Part shown: positions 48,559 to 58,517 of the stretch, piece after piece
Numbering within the stretch: position 1 is the stretch's first letter
Layout of the letters: every line of letters begins with the position of its first letter
Source of the DNA: Virgibacillus sp. SK37
Lineage (GTDB): Bacteria; Bacillota; Bacilli; Bacillales; Amphibacillaceae
Assembly (NCBI RefSeq): GCF_000725285.1
Contig: NZ_CP007161.1
Coordinates: forward strand, 1,721,911-1,785,910
Direction of reading: 5' to 3'
DNA: 64,000 bases
Made by a program: the position numbers and the translations under genes
Notes under the pieces: generated by a model
Seen by the model: the letters and a program-made list of their open reading frames with translations, nothing else
Database searches by the model: none
What the model was told of the DNA's origin: nothing

Positions 48559-49890
48559 TTGCCGCTAAAGAAAATGGTAAGGTACATACTTTTTACTTTT
48601 ATAGTATTGTTGCTTTTTTGCACTGAAAATGGCATTCCTGTAAAGGCAGCAGAAGACGGAAGTGGAAAATCAGTATATTTTATACCAATTGAAAGGGAAG
48701 TAGAGAGAGGGCTTGAGGCATTTCTATCTCGTACTACCGAGGAAGCTATAGAAAATGGTGCCGATCATATTGTTTTTGAAATTGATACTCCAGGCGGCAG
48801 GGTTGATTCAGCTGGTCAAATCGCAAAGCTCCTTCAGGATCTGGATATACCGACAACTTCTTTTATTGTTAATCAAGCTTTGTCAGCAGGTTCCTATATT
48901 GCTCTAAACACGGATAACATATATATGAAGCCACAAGCGACAATGGGTGCTAGTGGTGTTATTAATTCAGATGGCACTGCTGCCGATAAGAAAGCTCAGT
49001 CAGCCTGGTTAGCGGCGATGAAAAGTGCCGCAGAGTCAAAGGGAAGAGATCCCATTTATGCAGCGGCTATGGCAGATAGCAGCATCGATTTACCAGAATA
49101 TGATGCTGGGAAAGGAAACTTTTTAACACTTGGACCTACTGAAGCAGTGGAAGTTAATTATGCTAAAGCAGTGGTGGACGATCGTGTAGAGTTATTACAT
49201 GAATTGGGTCTGTCGAATGCTGCTGTAGTTGAAAAAGAACCTACATTTTCAGAAGAAGTTGCCAGATTTCTTACAAATCCAGTTGTGATACCTATATTAT
49301 TGTCTGTGGCAAGTCTTGGCTTAATTGTGGAATTATACTCTCCGGGTTTTGGAGTTCCTGGAACGATGGGCTTAGTAGCATTGGTATTGTTTTTTTACGG
49401 ACATATTGTAGCTGGATTAGCTGGGATGGAGGCAATTATATTACTTATCTTAGGAATTGCGCTAATCATAGCTGAATTTTTTCTCCCTGGCGGTATTGCT
49501 GGTTTATTAGGGATAGGTGCAATTATCGGCTCATTGCTTATGTCAGGTTACGATTTGGGTCATATGGCTATGAGTATAAGCATTGCATTTCTAGTAACTC
49601 TTATTGTGTCCATCATTTTATTTAGAAGAATTGGTATGGATAAAGGAGTTTTCCGCCATATTATTTTAAAAGAACAAACTACCACCGAATTAGGCTATGT
49701 TTCTTCTGTAAATCGCCTGGAATTGATTGGCTTAGAGGGAAGAACTGTAACGCCTTTACGGCCCTCTGGGACTGCTGTTTTTGATAATGAACGGCTAGAT
49801 GTTATTTCCGAAGGTGGTTATATAGATGCAAATAGAAATATTAAGGTAATAAAAGTAGAAGGTGTACGTATTGTAGTTAGAGAAATCTAA
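48559..49890 (+). CDS. yqeZ: YqeZ, NfeD-type membrane serine protease
   Basis: A 443-residue protein: signal peptide (YILFTFIVLLLFCTENGIPVKAAE), a ClpP-like protease domain (VFEIDTPGGRVDSAGQIAKLL; catalytic Ser in NQALSAGSYIALN; Lys region in SAWLAAMKSAAE), five or so membrane helices and a C-terminal OB-fold NfeD domain (LIGLEGRTVTPLRPSGTAVF). It partners the flotillin FloA encoded next. Start is TTG 48559. Confidence 0.92.
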   Translation: MPLKKMVRYILFTFIVLLLFCTENGIPVKAAEDGSGKSVYFIPIEREVERGLEAFLSRTTEEAIENGADHIVFEIDTPGGRVDSAGQIAKLLQDLDIPTTSFIVNQALSAGSYIALNTDNIYMKPQATMGASGVINSDGTAADKKAQSAWLAAMKSAAESKGRDPIYAAAMADSSIDLPEYDAGKGNFLTLGPTEAVEVNYAKAVVDDRVELLHELGLSNAAVVEKEPTFSEEVARFLTNPVVIPILLSVASLGLIVELYSPGFGVPGTMGLVALVLFFYGHIVAGLAGMEAIILLILGIALIIAEFFLPGGIAGLLGIGAIIGSLLMSGYDLGHMAMSISIAFLVTLIVSIILFRRIGMDKGVFRHIILKEQTTTELGYVSSVNRLELIGLEGRTVTPLRPSGTAVFDNERLDVISEGGYIDANRNIKVIKVEGVRIVVREI

Positions 49891-49927
49891 TTTATAATAA
49901 ATAAATATGTAACAGGAGGAAGATGGA

Positions 49928-50920
49928 ATGGAATTATATGATCTTATGCCATTGATTATCATTGCGGTAATTCTAATTGTATTGGCAATTCTATTTACTT
50001 TTATCCCAGTAATGCTCTGGATCAGCGCATTGGCTGCAGGTGTAAAAGTCGGGATATTTACTCTCATAGGTATGCGTTTAAGACGCGTGGTACCAAACAG
50101 GGTAATTAACCCATTAATTAAGGCTCATAAAGCTGGGCTAGATGTTAAAACGAACCAATTAGAGAGTCACTATTTAGCTGGTGGTAATGTTGACAGGGTA
50201 GTAAACGCCTTAATTGCTGCACACCGTGCGAATATTGAATTGCCGTTCGAAAGAGGAGCAGCAATAGACTTGGCAGGACGCGATGTTTTGGAAGCAGTTC
50301 AAATGAGTGTAAACCCTAAAGTTATTGAAACACCATTTATTGCGGGTATTGCTATGGATGGAATTGAAGTTAAAGCAAAAGCGCGGATAACTGTTCGTGC
50401 AAACATTGACCGTCTCGTAGGTGGTGCAGGAGAAGATACTGTAATTGCCCGTGTTGGGGAAGGTGTTGTAAGTACGATAGGTAGTTCCGAGGCTCATACA
50501 AAAGTTCTGGAAAATCCTGACTCAATCTCCCACAATGTCTTAAATAGAGGTTTGGATGCGGGCACAGCATTTGAAATTCTCTCCATTGATATTGCGGATG
50601 TGGACATCGGCAAAAACATTGGTGCGATTCTACAAACTGACCAAGCTGAAGCGGATAAGAACATCGCACAGGCCAAAGCAGAAGAACGCCGTGCAATGGC
50701 AGTTGCACAAGAGCAAGAAATGGTGGCGCGTGTTCAGGAAATGAGGGCGAAAGTAGTAGAAGCAGAGGCAGATGTACCTTTGGCGTTAGCTGAAGCGTTA
50801 CGTTCTGGAAATTTAGGTGTGATGGATTATATGAACTATAAAAATATCGATGCAGATACAGATATGCGAGACACCATTGGTAAATTAACCCAAGAAAACC
50901 ATGATGATAATGATCAATAA
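49928..50920 (+). CDS. floA: Flotillin-like protein FloA (YqfA)
   Basis: A 330-residue flotillin. An N-terminal hydrophobic hairpin ([33 protein letters not shown]) anchors it, then SPFH-like sequence [23 protein letters not shown] and [32 protein letters not shown], and an Ala/Glu-rich coil ([38 protein letters not shown]). It organises membrane domains. AGGAGG precedes the ATG. Confidence 0.97.
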   Translation: MELYDLMPLIIIAVILIVLAILFTFIPVMLWISALAAGVKVGIFTLIGMRLRRVVPNRVINPLIKAHKAGLDVKTNQLESHYLAGGNVDRVVNALIAAHRANIELPFERGAAIDLAGRDVLEAVQMSVNPKVIETPFIAGIAMDGIEVKAKARITVRANIDRLVGGAGEDTVIARVGEGVVSTIGSSEAHTKVLENPDSISHNVLNRGLDAGTAFEILSIDIADVDIGKNIGAILQTDQAEADKNIAQAKAEERRAMAVAQEQEMVARVQEMRAKVVEAEADVPLALAEALRSGNLGVMDYMNYKNIDADTDMRDTIGKLTQENHDDNDQ

Positions 50921-50952
50921 TTAGGTGATATTGCAGCATAAGGAGGGATTTT

Positions 50953-51465
50953 ATGGATGTAATATCTGACTTCTTTGAAGCTATTGCCAGTAATTTTTTC
51001 ATTATAGCTTTAATTATTGGAGGTATTATTAGTTTTATGAAAGATAATACCTCAAAAGGTAAGAAGCAGGAACCGTTTAATAGGCCGGAAACTTCTCCTC
51101 AAAAGCAGCCTTATTCTCAGCCAACAGTTCAAAATGAACAGCTGGAAACTCAAAGCCAAGCTGAAGAAATAGGCAACACATTGGCAGAGCAACAGAGAAA
51201 ACGTATGGAAGAGCTAGCTGAGAGAGAGCAAGTATATTCTGCTCGATCAAAGGATGAGATCAATAGGCATGATGCCATTTTGGGTAATACTTCCAAACAA
51301 CCGTCGGAAGTTGCACTATCCCATAAACAAAGAAAGTTTAAAAAACAAGTCACTGCTAACTTTGAGAAAAAAGGATTGGCAAATGGAATTATTATGTCAG
51401 AAATCCTTGGCCCCCCAAGAGCAGTAAAGCCTTACAAGTCAGTAGTACAACAACGTAGAAAATAA
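50953..51465 (+). CDS. yqfB: YqfB-position membrane-anchored protein
   Basis: A 170-residue protein with one N-terminal helix (FEAIASNFFIIALIIGGIISF) and a long hydrophilic tail: Gln/Pro/Ser-rich linker, then a coiled segment (EQQRKRMEELAEREQVYSAR) and a conserved C-terminal block (GIIMSEILGPPRAVKPYKS). It is third in the sigma-W operon, as yqfB is. Function unknown; the fit to yqfB is by position and architecture. Confidence 0.75.
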   Translation: MDVISDFFEAIASNFFIIALIIGGIISFMKDNTSKGKKQEPFNRPETSPQKQPYSQPTVQNEQLETQSQAEEIGNTLAEQQRKRMEELAEREQVYSARSKDEINRHDAILGNTSKQPSEVALSHKQRKFKKQVTANFEKKGLANGIIMSEILGPPRAVKPYKSVVQQRRK

Positions 51466-51471
51466 TAATAG

Positions 51472-51519
51472 AAAAGCCTTTAGCCAAAGTAAAAGTACTT
51501 TTGGTTAAAGGCTTTTTTA
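51472..51519 (+). terminator. Terminator of yqeZ-floA-yqfB
   Basis: AAAGCCTTTAGCCAAAG pairs with CTTTTGGTTAAAGGCTTT (one bulge and some G-U), then T6. Confidence 0.92.
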
Positions 51520-51523
51520 GTTT

Positions 51524-51554
51524 GATATGTTCTTAAATTACCGCAAGATACATA
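51524..51554 (+). promoter_or_regulatory. Possible sigma-E promoter of yqfC
   Basis: GATATGTT (51524-51531) and GATACATA (51547-51554) resemble the sigma-E -35 and -10 boxes at a spacing of 15. yqfC-yqfD belongs to the sigma-E regulon in B. subtilis. Confidence 0.4.
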
Positions 51555-51582
51555 AATATATAAATGGAGAGGGGCTGCATTT

Positions 51583-51864
51583 ATGAAAAAGCTACAACAA
51601 GGTTTACGACCATGGTTAACTAAATATCTTGCATTTCCTTCTGATATTATGCTGGAACTCCCAAGAATTACAGTAGTTGGACAAATTCACGTATACATTG
51701 AAAATCACAAAGGACTTGCTACATATTCTGAATCAGAATTAAAGTTAAAGATGAATAAGGGTTATGTGAAAATTACCGGAAGTTCATTTGTACTTAAAAT
51801 GATGTTGCCTGAGGAAATACTTTTGGAAGGTGAAATTAGAGATATTACATTTGTAACTGACTAA
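51583..51864 (+). CDS. yqfC: Sporulation protein YqfC
   Basis: A 93-residue YabP/YqfC-family protein: LAFPSDIMLELPRITVVGQIHVYIENHKGLATYSESELKLKMNKGYVKITGSSFVLKMMLPEEILLEGEI-like sequence fills the family domain. Expressed in the mother cell in B. subtilis and linked to yqfD (spoIVfamily). GGAGAGG precedes the ATG. Confidence 0.92.
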   Translation: MKKLQQGLRPWLTKYLAFPSDIMLELPRITVVGQIHVYIENHKGLATYSESELKLKMNKGYVKITGSSFVLKMMLPEEILLEGEIRDITFVTD

Positions 51865-51892
51865 GTGCTATGTATGGAAGGTGGGGAAAGAG

Positions 51893-53104
51893 ATTATAAA
51901 CAATAAATCACATCTAACTGGTTATGTAACTATTTCAGTAACAGGAAGTTTGCCAGAACGTTTTTTCCAGACATGTGCCAATGAAGGAATCATGGTTTGG
52001 AATGTAAAGAAAAAATCAGTCAAGATTTGTGAAGGAACAATAAAACTCAGTGATGTTCAGCAGTTAAGAAAAATAAATAGAAGAAGAAACTATAAAATTA
52101 AATTTACAGAGAAAAAAGGCTATCCATTCTTTTTACGAAGGGTTACAAAGAAAAAAGAGCTAATGTTTGCCTTAGTATGCTGTTTATTGCTGGTGGTGTT
52201 TCTTTCAAACATCATCTGGAAAATTAATATAACAGGGGTTCCAAAGGATATTGAAGAAAAAATTAGCCGTAAACTGAATGACTATGGCATCCATTCAGGT
52301 ACATGGATTTTTACATTAGAGTCACCAAATAAAATCCAACGGCAATTGGTGGAGGATATCCCTGAATTATTATGGGTTGGTGTACATCAAAAAGGGACAA
52401 CCTTTTTCCTCGAAGGAGTGGAAAAGACAATTGTGAAAGAGGAGGAGCCTTTTGGGCCGCGTAATTTGATAGCTACAAAAAAAGGGATCATTAAGAAATT
52501 ATATGTTTCTAATGGTTTGCCAAAGGTAAAGGTGAATGATTACGTAAAGCCCGGAGACCTTTTAGTTTCAGGTATTATTGATGAAAAGGAACAAGATGAA
52601 GAGGATAAAAATAAAGAGGAGGAAAATAAGAAAAAATATGTTGCTGCTGAAGGAGATATTACTGCAACAACTTGGTATGAAGTAAAAGTCACTGTTCCAT
52701 TAACAGCGAGTCACGAATCACTCACAGGTGAACAGGAAAAAAGATATTATGCAAAAATAGGGGATTTTCAGTTACCGATTTGGGGGTTTAGTGACCCTGA
52801 CTACGAAGCTGTCCACAGAGAAAGAAAAGAAAAACCGCTTTACTTTTTAAAATGGAAAATGCCACTAAAGATGGTTGAAATGGTACTTAGTGAAAAAACA
52901 CATACTAAAAATAAAAGAACAGAAGACGAAGCCGTTCAAGTAGGAATAATGCAGGCAAAAAAAGAATTAAAAATAAAATTGGGACCAGAAGCCAAAATAT
53001 TGTCTGAAAAAGTTTTGCATGAAAGTAAGGAGAATGGTAAAGTTAAATTAAACTTATATTTCAATGTCGAGGAAGATATTGCGACAGCACAACCTTTGGA
53101 TTAA
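51893..53104 (+). CDS. yqfD: Sporulation protein YqfD, probable ATT start
   Basis: About 403 residues: a hydrophilic N-terminal domain (GYVTISVTGSLPERFFQTCANEGIMVWNVKKK), one membrane helix (LMFALVCCLLLVVFLSNII), and an external domain with GVPKDIEEKISRKLNDYGI, LVEDIPELLWVGVHQKGT and NLIATKKGIIKKLYVSNGLPKVKVNDYVKPGDLLVSG. No ATG/GTG/TTG fits: the in-frame GTG (51881) lies inside the AAGGTGGGG ribosome site, whereas ATT 51893 is 7 bases behind it and gives the expected length. Follows yqfC. Confidence 0.88.
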   Translation: MINNKSHLTGYVTISVTGSLPERFFQTCANEGIMVWNVKKKSVKICEGTIKLSDVQQLRKINRRRNYKIKFTEKKGYPFFLRRVTKKKELMFALVCCLLLVVFLSNIIWKINITGVPKDIEEKISRKLNDYGIHSGTWIFTLESPNKIQRQLVEDIPELLWVGVHQKGTTFFLEGVEKTIVKEEEPFGPRNLIATKKGIIKKLYVSNGLPKVKVNDYVKPGDLLVSGIIDEKEQDEEDKNKEEENKKKYVAAEGDITATTWYEVKVTVPLTASHESLTGEQEKRYYAKIGDFQLPIWGFSDPDYEAVHRERKEKPLYFLKWKMPLKMVEMVLSEKTHTKNKRTEDEAVQVGIMQAKKELKIKLGPEAKILSEKVLHESKENGKVKLNLYFNVEEDIATAQPLD

Positions 53105-53115
53105 GGAGATTGATT

Positions 53116-54075
53116 ATGTCCGAAAACCTTACTGAAATTAATCTACAAATTACAAATCCTAATGAAGCGATGGCCTTATTTGGCACAAATGATAAATACC
53201 TGCATCAATTGGAAGAACAATTAAATGTTTCTATTGTAACTCGAGGAGAACAGGTGCGTGTTTCAGGTACTGAAAAAGATATTTCTCTTGTACAAGATAT
53301 CCTTTTGACTTTATTATCTCTTGTGCAGAAAGGATTACAAATTACTGAAAGAGATGTTGTTTATGCTATTGAATTAGCAAAAGAAGGAAAAATAAATCAG
53401 TTAGAAACATTATTTGAAGACGAAATTACTAAGAATGTAAAAGGAAAATCTATACGAGTTAAAACACTTGGGCAAAAAAAATATGTTACTGCAATTAAAA
53501 ACAACGACCTGGTCTTCGGTATCGGCCCTGCTGGAACGGGAAAGACATATCTTGCGGTAGTGATGGCAGTGCATGCTTTGAAAAACGGTATGGTTAAAAG
53601 AATTATACTCACACGTCCAGCAGTAGAAGCAGGAGAAAGTTTGGGGTTTTTACCTGGTGACTTAAAAGAGAAGGTAGACCCTTATCTACGTCCTTTATAT
53701 GATGCTTTACACGATGTGCTTGGGAACGAGCATACACTCAGGCTGATTGAGAGAGAAACGATTGAGATAGCACCGCTTGCATATATGCGTGGAAGAACCT
53801 TAGATGACGCCTTTGTAATTTTGGATGAGGCACAAAATACTACACCTGAACAGATGAAAATGTTTTTAACCCGTTTAGGCTTTGGTTCCAAGATGGTAAT
53901 CACAGGAGACATTACTCAAATTGATTTGCCCAAGGGTGTGCAATCTGGCTTGCGGGTGGCTAGTCAATTGCTTAAACCAGTAAAAGGAATATCTTTTATA
54001 TACTTGGAGCAATCTGACGTAGTTAGGCATCCACTCGTTCAACGTATTATTGATGCATATGAAAAAAATGTTTAG
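53116..54075 (+). CDS. phoH: PhoH family ATPase
   Basis: A 319-residue P-loop protein: GIGPAGTGKTYLAVVMAVHAL (Walker A), FVILDEAQNTTPEQMKMFLTRLGFGSKMVITGD (Walker B and sensor), RPAVEAGESLGFLPGDLKEKVDPYLRPLYDAL. An N-terminal KH-like portion precedes. Function unresolved; linked to RNA turnover with YbeY in other bacteria. ATG 53116 is 6 bases behind AAGGAG; the upstream TTG adds two residues. Confidence 0.93.
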   Translation: MSENLTEINLQITNPNEAMALFGTNDKYLHQLEEQLNVSIVTRGEQVRVSGTEKDISLVQDILLTLLSLVQKGLQITERDVVYAIELAKEGKINQLETLFEDEITKNVKGKSIRVKTLGQKKYVTAIKNNDLVFGIGPAGTGKTYLAVVMAVHALKNGMVKRIILTRPAVEAGESLGFLPGDLKEKVDPYLRPLYDALHDVLGNEHTLRLIERETIEIAPLAYMRGRTLDDAFVILDEAQNTTPEQMKMFLTRLGFGSKMVITGDITQIDLPKGVQSGLRVASQLLKPVKGISFIYLEQSDVVRHPLVQRIIDAYEKNV

Positions 54076-54143
54076 TTTTAGAGAGCAGGACCCAAAAAGG
54101 GTCTTCTTTCTATATTGTCTCTGAAAAAAATGAGGTGGACTAA

Positions 54144-56279
54144 ATGGAGGAGAAAAAGAAGAAATCGAAGTTATTTTACTATATGAAGAATAAATGGATA
54201 TTTATAATCCTATCCGTTATTTTACTAGGGATATTTTTCTTTTTCATTACCCTAAATAATGTACATACTGAAACTTATAATATTGAACGATTTACAACAA
54301 CAAAAGAGACAATACGCTCTCCAATTACCATAGAAAATGAACAAGAGACAGAGAGAAAAAGAAGAGAGACTGTTCAAGCCGTTGAAGATCGTTATGATAT
54401 TTCAACTGAGATTACCGAAGAGCGAATTGCTTATATAAATGAAATTTTTGAAGCGATATCTACCTTAGAAACGGAATCTGTCAAAGAGGACTCCAATAAT
54501 AAAGATATCGCCTCTCCACTAACCAATCAAGAGAAAGTGCAACAGTTAAAACAGCTGCTCTCACCTGAAATAAATCAAAATATAAACGATTGGGTTTTTG
54601 TTGAGCTTGTGGAATTCCCAAAAGAAGAGCGATCGAAAGCGAAGGAGTTATTAAATAACTCCTTACAGGACGTTTTTAAAGCAGGTGTAAGAGCGGAAAA
54701 TATACAAGGAGCCACTTCCACAATAAAGCAATCGATAAAGTATTCTTCGTTACCACCCGAATCAAAGGAAGCACTTAACAAATTGGCAGAGTTTGCTGTA
54801 GTGGAGAATTCTTTCTTTGATGTAGAAAAAACAATGAATGCAAGAAAGGAAGCGGCTAGTAATGTGGACCCTGTCATTATAAGGGCTGGCGAAGTTTTAG
54901 TCAGAGAAGGCCAAGTTATTACAAATGAAATCTATGAAAAATTAGAATTAGCCGGCTTACTTGACAGTAAGAGAAACGTTATCCCTATGATAGGACTTGG
55001 TTTGCTCATCACTCTAATCTGTTCTGTAATGATATATGAATTGCAGCGTATCAGCAAGCATACCCACTTTGATAAGAGCAAGGTTCTTGCCACACTGTTA
55101 ATAAGTGTACTGGTTATTCTCTTTATGAAAGTGGTAAGCTTATATTCTACACAAGCCAATTCATTTTTTTATGTAGTGCCTATAGCTACAGGCGCTCTAT
55201 TAATAAAACAATTGATCCAGGAACGTTCAGCAATTATCTTCAGTTGCTTATTTGCTATTCTGGGTAGCATTATATTTAACAATCAAATCCCTGGTTCTTT
55301 AAATATTGAGGCAGGTATCTACTTCTTTTTTTCTCAATTGGCAGCTATTATTTTTCTTATGAATGTTAAAGATCGCTTGGCCATTCTAAAAGCAGGAGTG
55401 GGTATTACGGTTATAAATATAATAACTATATTACTATTTATATTTCTTTCTTTTGAAAAATATGCAATTAGTGATATATTTATTCAAACGTCCTTTGGTG
55501 TTATTTCTGCATTCTTATCAGCAGTGTTGACTATCGGGTTGTTGCCTTTCTTTGAAACAGGTCTCGGAATCCTTACAGACATAAAACTACTGCAATTAGC
55601 AAGTCCTAACCAACCGTTAATGAAAAAATTGCTGACAGAGGCGCCGGGAACTTATCATCATTCAGTTATGGTAGCAAACCTAAGCGAAACAGCCTGTGAA
55701 GCCATTGGAGCAAATGGATTACTAGCAAGGGTAGGTGCATATTATCACGATCTTGGTAAAACTGTAAAACCACATTACTTTATTGAAAATCAATTAGCGA
55801 TGAGTAATCCACATGATCTTATAACGCCAAAAGAGAGTGCAGACATCATTATTAATCATCCTTATGATGGTGCTGCTATGCTGAAAAAGCATCGTTTACC
55901 TAAGGAAATTATAGATATTGCTGAACAACATCATGGTGAAACACTTGTTAAATATTTCTTCTATAAAGAGTTAGAAACAAATAAAGAAGCAAAAGAATCT
56001 GATTTTCGTTACCCTGGGCCAAAACCACAGACAAGGGAAATAGCGATTATTTCTATATGTGACTCTGTAGAAGCGGCTGTAAGATCCTTGAAAGAACCAA
56101 CAGAAGAAAAAATCGAGCAAATTGTGACCTCTATTATTAATGATCGCATGACTGATGGCCAACTGGATGAAAGTCCATTGACACTGATGGAATTAAAGGT
56201 GGTTCAACGAACAATTTGCACTACACTAAAAGGTATATTTCATTCAAGAATACAATATCCCATGAAGGAGGCTAAATAA
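54144..56279 (+). CDS. pgpH: PgpH (YqfF) 7TM-HD cyclic-di-AMP phosphodiesterase
   Basis: A 711-residue protein: one N-terminal helix, an extracellular 7TMR-HDED domain of about 240 residues (ETIRSPITIENEQETERKRRE), seven membrane helices (from RNVIPMIGLGLLITLICSVMIYE on) and a cytoplasmic HD domain with TYHHSVMVANLSETACEAIG, RVGAYYHDLGKTVKPHYFIEN and HHGETLVKYFFYKELE. It degrades c-di-AMP. The stop overlaps the ybeY ATG by one base. Confidence 0.95.
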   Translation: MEEKKKKSKLFYYMKNKWIFIILSVILLGIFFFFITLNNVHTETYNIERFTTTKETIRSPITIENEQETERKRRETVQAVEDRYDISTEITEERIAYINEIFEAISTLETESVKEDSNNKDIASPLTNQEKVQQLKQLLSPEINQNINDWVFVELVEFPKEERSKAKELLNNSLQDVFKAGVRAENIQGATSTIKQSIKYSSLPPESKEALNKLAEFAVVENSFFDVEKTMNARKEAASNVDPVIIRAGEVLVREGQVITNEIYEKLELAGLLDSKRNVIPMIGLGLLITLICSVMIYELQRISKHTHFDKSKVLATLLISVLVILFMKVVSLYSTQANSFFYVVPIATGALLIKQLIQERSAIIFSCLFAILGSIIFNNQIPGSLNIEAGIYFFFSQLAAIIFLMNVKDRLAILKAGVGITVINIITILLFIFLSFEKYAISDIFIQTSFGVISAFLSAVLTIGLLPFFETGLGILTDIKLLQLASPNQPLMKKLLTEAPGTYHHSVMVANLSETACEAIGANGLLARVGAYYHDLGKTVKPHYFIENQLAMSNPHDLITPKESADIIINHPYDGAAMLKKHRLPKEIIDIAEQHHGETLVKYFFYKELETNKEAKESDFRYPGPKPQTREIAIISICDSVEAAVRSLKEPTEEKIEQIVTSIINDRMTDGQLDESPLTLMELKVVQRTICTTLKGIFHSRIQYPMKEAK

Positions 56280-56743
56280 TGCACATTGACTTTCACGACC
56301 AAACAAATTCTGTGCCGAGTGATTATATAGATCTATTACAACGATTGGTGGAGTTTACAGCAAAACAGGAGGGGATCTCCAGAGAGGCTGAGGTGTCCAT
56401 AAACTTTGTAGATAATAAAGAAATTCAGGAGCTTAATCGCAACTACCGTCAAAAAGATACTCCCACAGATGTTATTTCATTTGCTATGCAAGAGAAGGTA
56501 GAGGGGGAAATAGATATAGTTGGAGAGGATATTCCTTTAGTTCTTGGGGATATTGTGATCTCCATTGACAAAGCGAAGGAGCAGGCTGCAGATTATGATC
56601 ACTCTTTAGAAAGAGAACTTGGTTTTCTGGCGGTACATGGATTTTTACATCTATTAGGTTACGACCATATGACACAGGAAGAAGAAAAATTAATGTTTAA
56701 GAAACAGGAAGCAATATTGGGTGAGTTTGGAATTGAAAGGTAA
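56279..56743 (+). CDS. ybeY: YbeY, single-strand endoribonuclease of rRNA maturation
   Basis: A 154-residue zinc metalloprotein: LNRNYRQKDTPTDVISFAMQE and the triad HGFLHLLGYDHMTQEEE (HxxxHxxxxxH). It takes part in 16S rRNA 3' processing and ribosome quality control. Overlaps pgpH by 1 base and dgkA by about 23. Confidence 0.97.
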   Translation: MHIDFHDQTNSVPSDYIDLLQRLVEFTAKQEGISREAEVSINFVDNKEIQELNRNYRQKDTPTDVISFAMQEKVEGEIDIVGEDIPLVLGDIVISIDKAKEQAADYDHSLERELGFLAVHGFLHLLGYDHMTQEEEKLMFKKQEAILGEFGIER

Positions 56744-57095
56744 GCGATCGATTGGTTTTACGTTCGCTTGGAATGGACTCATAGAGGTAACCAGGACAGA
56801 GAAAAACTTTCGAATTCATTTATTTGTAGCTATTCTGGTATTTACCATAGGTTTATTAGTAGAGCTTAATTGGTTAGAATGGTGTATGGTGATTTTTGCA
56901 ATTGGTTTCGTGTTAGTTACAGAAGTTACGAATAGTGCTATAGAAAAAATGATGGACTACTTGAATCCAGCTATACATCCATCTGCAAAAATAATTAAAG
57001 ATATGGCGGCGGGGGCTGTATTAATTTCTGCTATTACCGCTGCACTTATTGGATTAATTATTTTTCTGCCAAAAATTTATACATTACTTATGTAG
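56721..57095 (+). CDS. dgkA: Undecaprenol kinase / diacylglycerol kinase family DgkA
   Basis: A 124-residue protein with three membrane helices; GFTFAWNGLIEVTRTEKNFRIHLF and EVTNSAIEKMMDYLNPAIHPSAKIIKDMAAGAVLISAITAALIG are the DgkA core, with the catalytic Glu in NSAIE. In Bacillus this enzyme phosphorylates undecaprenol. The GTG start overlaps the ybeY end; a start a few codons later (TTG) is possible. The cdd gene that follows in B. subtilis is missing. Confidence 0.93.
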   Translation: MSLELKGKRSIGFTFAWNGLIEVTRTEKNFRIHLFVAILVFTIGLLVELNWLEWCMVIFAIGFVLVTEVTNSAIEKMMDYLNPAIHPSAKIIKDMAAGAVLISAITAALIGLIIFLPKIYTLLM

Positions 57096-57106
57096 GTTTA
57101 TGTACT

Positions 57107-57148
57107 TAGGCTGGGACAAATGCGCTTACGTTATGTCTCGGCTTTTTT
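57107..57148 (+). terminator. Terminator after dgkA
   Basis: GGCTGGGACA and TGTCTCGGCT form a stem with G-U pairs around a loop of about 14 bases, then T6. Confidence 0.75.
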
Positions 57149-57297
57149 ATATTTGTTTAATTTTGGTGATAAACAGGAAAATATGTAATAATTTACGAAA
57201 GCAGATAATCTTTTTAAAGCTTTTGTCGAAAATATGAAAAGAAGCATTTTTTATAGTATCATACTAATAAGAGAGAATTCGTCATGGAGGATACAAC

Positions 57298-58200
57298 ATG
57301 GACACAAATTTCAAATCAGGTTTTATAGCAATTATCGGCAGACCTAATGTAGGCAAATCCACATTTATGAACAGAGTTATTGGGCAAAAAATCGCAATAA
57401 TGAGTGATAAGCCTCAAACTACACGAAACAAAATTCAGGGAGTGTTAACTCAAACTGACTCTCAAATGGTGTTCATAGATACACCTGGAATTCACAAGCC
57501 TAAACACCGTTTGGGTGATTTTATGGTAAAACTTGCGGAAAACACACTTAATGAGGTTGATGCCGTATTATTTATGATTAATGCAAGTGAAGGATATGGC
57601 AGAGGGGACCAATATATATTAGATCGCTTACAACAAGTTAATCGCCCAGTCTTTCTAATAATAAACAAAATAGACTTACTTCATCCTGACGAGCTTTTTC
57701 CTTTAATCGAAACGTATAAAGATAAATATGAGTTCGAGGAAGTTATACCAATTTCCGCATTACAGGGAAACAATGTGAACCATTTACTGGAAATTCTAGA
57801 ACAGCATCTTCCTGAAGGTCCTCAGTACTATCCTGAGGACCAGGTTACGGATCACCCGGAAAGATTTATTATGAGTGAACTAATTAGGGAGAAAGTATTG
57901 CAGCTTACGAGGGAAGAGGTCCCACATTCTATAGCAGTGGTGATTGAAAATATTGAAAAAAGAGATTCAAATGCAATATATATCCAAGCTACCATTGTGA
58001 CCGAGAGGAAAACACAAAAAGGTATCCTTATAGGTAAGCAAGGAAGCATGCTTAAAAGTATTGGAAAATATGCTCGCTTGGATATTGAAGCATTACTCGG
58101 TACAAAAGTTTATCTTGAATTGTGGGTAAAAGTGAAAAAAGACTGGCGGAACAAGCAAAGTCAATTAAATGAATATGGTTTCCGCAGTGATGAATATTAA
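57298..58200 (+). CDS. era: GTPase Era
   Basis: A 300-residue GTPase: G1 [14 protein letters not shown]2 [14 protein letters not shown]3 [11 protein letters not shown]4 [10 protein letters not shown]; a C-terminal KH domain includes [29 protein letters not shown]. It binds the 3' end of 16S rRNA in 30S maturation. GGAGG precedes the ATG. Confidence 0.98.
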   Translation: MDTNFKSGFIAIIGRPNVGKSTFMNRVIGQKIAIMSDKPQTTRNKIQGVLTQTDSQMVFIDTPGIHKPKHRLGDFMVKLAENTLNEVDAVLFMINASEGYGRGDQYILDRLQQVNRPVFLIINKIDLLHPDELFPLIETYKDKYEFEEVIPISALQGNNVNHLLEILEQHLPEGPQYYPEDQVTDHPERFIMSELIREKVLQLTREEVPHSIAVVIENIEKRDSNAIYIQATIVTERKTQKGILIGKQGSMLKSIGKYARLDIEALLGTKVYLELWVKVKKDWRNKQSQLNEYGFRSDEY

Positions 58201-58295
58201 TTCTGGTAAATTTTTATACTAATTGTTCTCCGTTATATGGTGATTCTATATAGTAAGTTACATTTTTTAATTAATAAAGAAAGGTGGGGTTTCTT

Positions 58296-58442
58296 GTGCT
58301 CGACTTAACCTGGAAAGTTTTTAGTCAAACGGGAAACATTGAAACCTATTTACTCATGAAGGAATTAGAAAATGAACCAAATACAGTTGAAGGTAAGACA
58401 GCTCAACAAGAAGACATGTCTTCGATTAACTTAAACTTGTAG
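58296..58442 (+). CDS. yqzL: YqzL family small protein
   Basis: A 48-residue protein starting at GTG 58296: (V)LDLTWKVFSQTGNIETYLLM then KELENEPNTV and a hydrophilic tail. The opening LTWKVFSQTGN..TYLL is the YqzL family signature, and the place between era and recO agrees. AAAGGTGGGG is 7 bases upstream. Function unknown. Confidence 0.85.
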   Translation: MLDLTWKVFSQTGNIETYLLMKELENEPNTVEGKTAQQEDMSSINLNL

Positions 58443-58517
58443 AAATTATATAATTCACTTCTCTAAGGGGAGAGGATAGACGGCGAAGCTCTTGTCTAAA
58501 AAGAAAGGTGAGCAAGG

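Noticed and set aside
50370-51002. A 210-residue antisense frame across floA and yqfB
   Set aside because: Opposes two clear genes, with a His/Leu/Pro-rich composition typical of antisense to coding sequence.
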